Origin: an uncultured Clostridia bacterium
GTDB lineage: Bacteria > Bacillota > Clostridia > Christensenellales > CAG-138
Direction of reading: 5' to 3'
NCBI GenBank assembly: GCA_946411635.1
Contig: CAMKES010000003.1
Span: forward strand, 1-64,000
DNA: 64,000 nt
In this document: positions 61,728 through 64,000 of the stretch, one piece after another
How positions within the stretch are numbered: position 1 is the stretch's first letter
Layout: every line of letters begins with the position of its first letter
The notes under the pieces: model-generated
Database searches by the model: none
The model's input: only the letters and a program-made list of their open reading frames with translations
What the model was told of the DNA's origin: nothing
Position numbers and translations under genes: made by a program

Positions 61728-61783
61728 ACTCAAAATCCGTTGATGGCGACATCGTGTGGGTTCGAGTCCCACCACCGGCACCA
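61728..61783 (+). pseudogene. 3' half of host tRNA-Leu(CAA) and right attachment site
   Basis: ACTCAAAATCC (61728-61738) repeats the core at 36659-36669. The following 45 nt complete the anticodon stem, variable arm, T arm, acceptor and CCA of the split host tRNA. Upstream bases differ from the tRNA, placing the right element border at or near 61728-61738. Confidence 0.85.
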
Positions 61784-61820
61784 AATCAAAACCACCCCTT
61801 GCGGGTGGTTTTTGATTTGG
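61781..61820. terminator. Large hairpin after tRNA 3' half
   Basis: A nearly perfect stem of about 17 bp (61781-61797 with 61803-61820) with TTTTTG on the right arm. It starts inside the tRNA CCA. It is probably the tRNA terminator. Confidence 0.7.
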
Positions 61821-61965
61821 TATCTGAAGACTGGGACTCGACCGCGTGCGGCTTCTCTGAAGCCGTACGGAAGGCCGCAGTGCGGCGTTCCGTAGCGGGG
61901 GGCTTGCGGCGTAAGACCGGCTGCGAAGTTCGGAGAACGAGCAGACGCGTCTGAAACGCCGGAAG

Positions 61966-61985
61966 GAGTCCCACCACCGGCACCA
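61966..61985 (+). repeat. Extra tRNA-Leu 3'-end copy
   Basis: 20 nt equal to the T-arm/acceptor/CCA end of tRNA-Leu, 200 nt after the first copy. The segment between starts with the inverse of the T arm (61833-61841), so this is a tRNA-derived scar or repeat. A terminator-like hairpin (CGCCGCG/CGCGGCG plus T run, 61989-62024) follows. Confidence 0.7.
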
Positions 61986-62182
61986 CGTCGCCGCGGACGT
62001 CGCATCGTTCGCGGCGGTTTTTTATCCTTACGGATCAAAACCACCGTTCACCCGCTCCGTCGCGGCTCCTTTCCGCAAGCGATCCCGCTTGCTTCGTCTG
62101 CTCGGTTGTAAACGCCCTCGCAACGCCTCCGCTGCGCTACCAATCGCTTGCGGGCAAGTCCGTTATCAACACTCGCACCATA

Positions 62183-62223
62183 GAAGGACTCTGATTTGGA
62201 TACCATCAGGGTCCTTCTTTTTT
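62183..62223 (+). terminator. Hairpin with T run
   Basis: GAAGGAC (62183-62189) pairs with GTCCTTC (62211-62217) with further partial pairing inside, then TTTTTT. Nothing upstream in 62025-62182 looks like a gene; this stretch may be a leftover of an element end. Confidence 0.55.
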
Positions 62224-62370
62224 GCACCCCTCCCATGTGAAAAAGTCCTTATATTATGGGCTTTTTCGGCTTCTCGCACACGAATACCTGCTCGAGCCGT
62301 CTCTTCATTCATGCTCATCCAGTCGATTTTCGACCATTTACAGTAAAAGCCCCATCCCGACCGACTCTGA

Positions 62371-62470
62371 AATCGTGTGCGAGATGGGGGTAATCGTGTG
62401 CGAGATGGGAGTAATCGTGTGCGAGATGGGGTAATCGTGCGCGAGATGGGGTAATCGTGTGCGAGATGGG
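62371..62470. repeat. Five-copy tandem repeat, about 20 bp
   Basis: Five head-to-tail units of AATCGTGTGCGAGATGGGGT (20-21 nt, one to two changes each) lie 22 nt beyond the stop of the leftward MFS gene. There are no spacers, so it is not CRISPR. It is iteron-like, function unknown. Confidence 0.9.
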
Positions 62471-62492
62471 TTGTAACTACAAACGGGAATTT

Positions 62493-63695
62493 TTAGCGTT
62501 CTATCCTGTTGCAGCGAAGGCACATGGCATAAAACGCAATTGCCAGAAGCTGTGATGCTACAGATACGACAACAAGATACATTGGATTCAAATCATACAG
62601 GGCACCGAGGAGCCAACTTCCCAGAAACCACGCAATACCGAAGCCTGTTTCAAAAATACCGAAGCCCGTACTTCGCATGGAACGGGGGACCATTCCGCTG
62701 ACAGCTGCCTTCATAATACTTTCCTGCGCGCCTATTCCGATTCCCCACAGGATAATCCCGATTCCGATTATCCGGGCATTTCCGGTCATGAAAATAAAAC
62801 AGGAGAAGAAGGTGCTGCACAGCGTGGAAATGATCAGTGCTTTCAGCCCGATTTTATCGAAAAGCCAGCCGAAGAACAGCGCAGCAAAGGCATCCACCGC
62901 CATTGCTGCTGCATAGAGCAGACTCAGCGTGGATTCTGGAAACGCTCCCGTATTGGCTGCATGAAGTGTGATCAAGGTGAAGTCGGCAAAGCCGAAGGCA
63001 AAAAAGCAGATGGACGCCATGAATAGAGCAAATGACTTCCCAAACCGAAAGTTCTCCGGTTTATCTTCCTGCTTTTCAAACATCTCCGGATCGGGATACT
63101 TAATCTTTGCCGCCAAAACAAGCGCTATGGTAATCAATGCAGGAACGAGCAGTACCGCAAAGGAGATCCTGTATGTTTGAAAGAGGTCGTCCGAACCTTT
63201 TACAAGAGCCGTTACGAAGAGCAGTATCGGCCCGAGAAATGCGCCGAGCTGGTCCAGAAATTCCTGATAGGCAAAGCCTTTTCCGGTTCCGATCTCGCTT
63301 GCCGCAAAGCTGACCAGCGTGTTTTTGGCAGGCTTCTTAACTGCTTTTCCGACCCGCTCCAGAATCACAAGGCCGCAGGCCCAAACCCACCCATGTTCCG
63401 GTACAAGAGCCAGTGCGGGGATTGCCAGTACTTGAATGACATAGCCCGCGATAACAAGTGTCCAGTATTTCTTCGTCTTATCGGCTATCAATCCGGAAAT
63501 CAGCCGCAGCGAATACCCGCATAATTCGCCTATACCGGATACGAATCCGATGGCAGCGGCGGATGCGCCCGCAAGGTTTAAGTATTCGCCCAATATGCTT
63601 CTGGCGCCTTCATGGGTTAAGTCTGAAAACAGACTCACGATCCCCATCAGGGTTATAAATGCGATCGCTCCGGATATAGTCCTTTTCTTATTCAT
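62493..63695 (-). CDS. MFS transporter
   Basis: A 400-aa protein with about 12 membrane helices. FSDLTHEGARSILGEYL at the N terminus and LRLISGLIADKTKKYW at the TM2-3 loop mark the MFS_1 superfamily, similar to drug- or metabolite-efflux members. GIGIGAQESIMKAAVSGMVP lies in the second half. The substrate is unknown. Composition is less GC-rich than the core chromosome, which suggests further accessory DNA. Confidence 0.82.
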   Translation of the reverse strand: MNKKRTISGAIAFITLMGIVSLFSDLTHEGARSILGEYLNLAGASAAAIGFVSGIGELCGYSLRLISGLIADKTKKYWTLVIAGYVIQVLAIPALALVPEHGWVWACGLVILERVGKAVKKPAKNTLVSFAASEIGTGKGFAYQEFLDQLGAFLGPILLFVTALVKGSDDLFQTYRISFAVLLVPALITIALVLAAKIKYPDPEMFEKQEDKPENFRFGKSFALFMASICFFAFGFADFTLITLHAANTGAFPESTLSLLYAAAMAVDAFAALFFGWLFDKIGLKALIISTLCSTFFSCFIFMTGNARIIGIGIILWGIGIGAQESIMKAAVSGMVPRSMRSTGFGIFETGFGIAWFLGSWLLGALYDLNPMYLVVVSVASQLLAIAFYAMCLRCNRIER

Positions 63696-63748
63696 GTTTC
63701 ATGCCTTTATCTTCTCAAACAGGAATTCGTTGATCTCTGTGCGTCGGA

Positions 63749-64000
63749 TCACAATTCCTTCACCATGTATGTTCCGCCTTCTTCACGGTTATCAGGCTTA
63801 TACCCGCATTTTTCATACAAGCTCATCCCTTCCGGATTGTGATCCCACACGAAGAGCACGCTTGATGAACAGCCGTCCTGCCGTGCCAGTGTATTCATCT
63901 CATGGATTGCCGCAGACGCAAAACCCCTTCTTCTTTCCGACTCGAATATCAGCAGGTCTTCGAGGAACACATAGTATTGGCCGTCGCCTTCGCGCGAATA
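63749..64000 (-). CDS. GNAT-family acetyltransferase (partial)
   Basis: The C-terminal 83 residues of a GNAT protein; the gene continues past the window end. VFLEDLLIFESERRRGFASA is the end of the beta-4/acetyl-CoA-binding motif (R-R-G-F-A), followed by SSVLFVWDHNPEGMSLYEKCGYKP, typical of motif B. The substrate is unknown. Confidence 0.8.
   Translation of the reverse strand, partial: YSREGDGQYYVFLEDLLIFESERRRGFASAAIHEMNTLARQDGCSSSVLFVWDHNPEGMSLYEKCGYKPDNREEGGTYMVKEL

Noticed and set aside
61467-61784. A leftward 105-aa ORF beginning MVPVVGLEPTRC, and a similar 104-aa ORF at 61730-62044
   Set aside because: These are translations of the tRNA-Leu 3' end on the opposite strand, a well-known false-protein pattern.
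62371-62470. Possible CRISPR array
   Set aside because: Units are head to tail without spacers and there are no cas genes.

Overview
The window reads as a chromosome segment of an anaerobic, endospore-forming member of the Clostridia (Bacillota) with a GC-rich genome. The taxonomic cues are spoIIR, sleB-ypeB and sigH, the mrnC-rlmB-sigH and pth-mfd-prsA gene orders, a ferredoxin-dependent 2-oxoacid oxidoreductase coupled to ptb/buk, and strong Shine-Dalgarno sites with sigma-A-type promoters. I do not assign a species.

Core region (1-36.6 kb). From left to right there are zinc-ribbon membrane proteins; a secreted endonuclease-I protein with a Thr-Pro linker, a cohesin-like module and a dockerin; an amidase; a tRNA-Gly-tuf transcription unit; a leftward mrnC-rlmB-sigH operon; a leftward pth-mfd-prsA-zinc-ribbon operon; a metallo-beta-lactamase-fold hydrolase pair; a rightward spoIIR-sleB-ypeB operon behind a sigma-F-like promoter; a glycerophosphodiesterase and an MFS transporter on overlapping divergent promoters; a rightward iorA-iorB-buk-ptb-aminotransferase operon that can turn amino acids into organic acids plus ATP; a tldD-tldE operon; a leftward regulator-ygeY-ygeW operon; a DUF1292 gene; and apt.

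Island (about 36.66-61.74 kb). An integrative mobilizable element sits inside the anticodon region of a tRNA-Leu(CAA) gene. The 5' half of the host tRNA remains at 36628-36669 and the 3' half at 61728-61783. Just inside its left end the element carries a complete tRNA-Leu(CAA), which would replace the broken gene. The backbone is integrase, excisionase-like HTH, ParB-like protein, MobV relaxase with a recognisable pMV158-type oriT, and a RepA-like ATPase. The cargo is an AAA/DUF234-type ATPase, a two-component system with two duplicated lipoproteins sharing an operator pattern, a DUF4160/DUF2442-HTH pair with a palindromic operator, a RES-domain gene flanked by direct repeats, and a HipBA-type module. 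An AT-rich operon follows: NurA-like nuclease, HerA-like ATPase, Hsp90/MutL-like GHKL ATPase, cobalamin-type radical SAM protein, a decayed proteasome-like (Ntn hydrolase) fragment, a TIGR04255-family protein and two unknown proteins. This operon is the best candidate for an undescribed, probably defence-related, system.

Right flank (61.7-64 kb). Several tRNA-Leu 3'-end copies and hairpins are followed by a five-copy tandem repeat of about 20 bp, an MFS transporter and a GNAT acetyltransferase that runs off the window.
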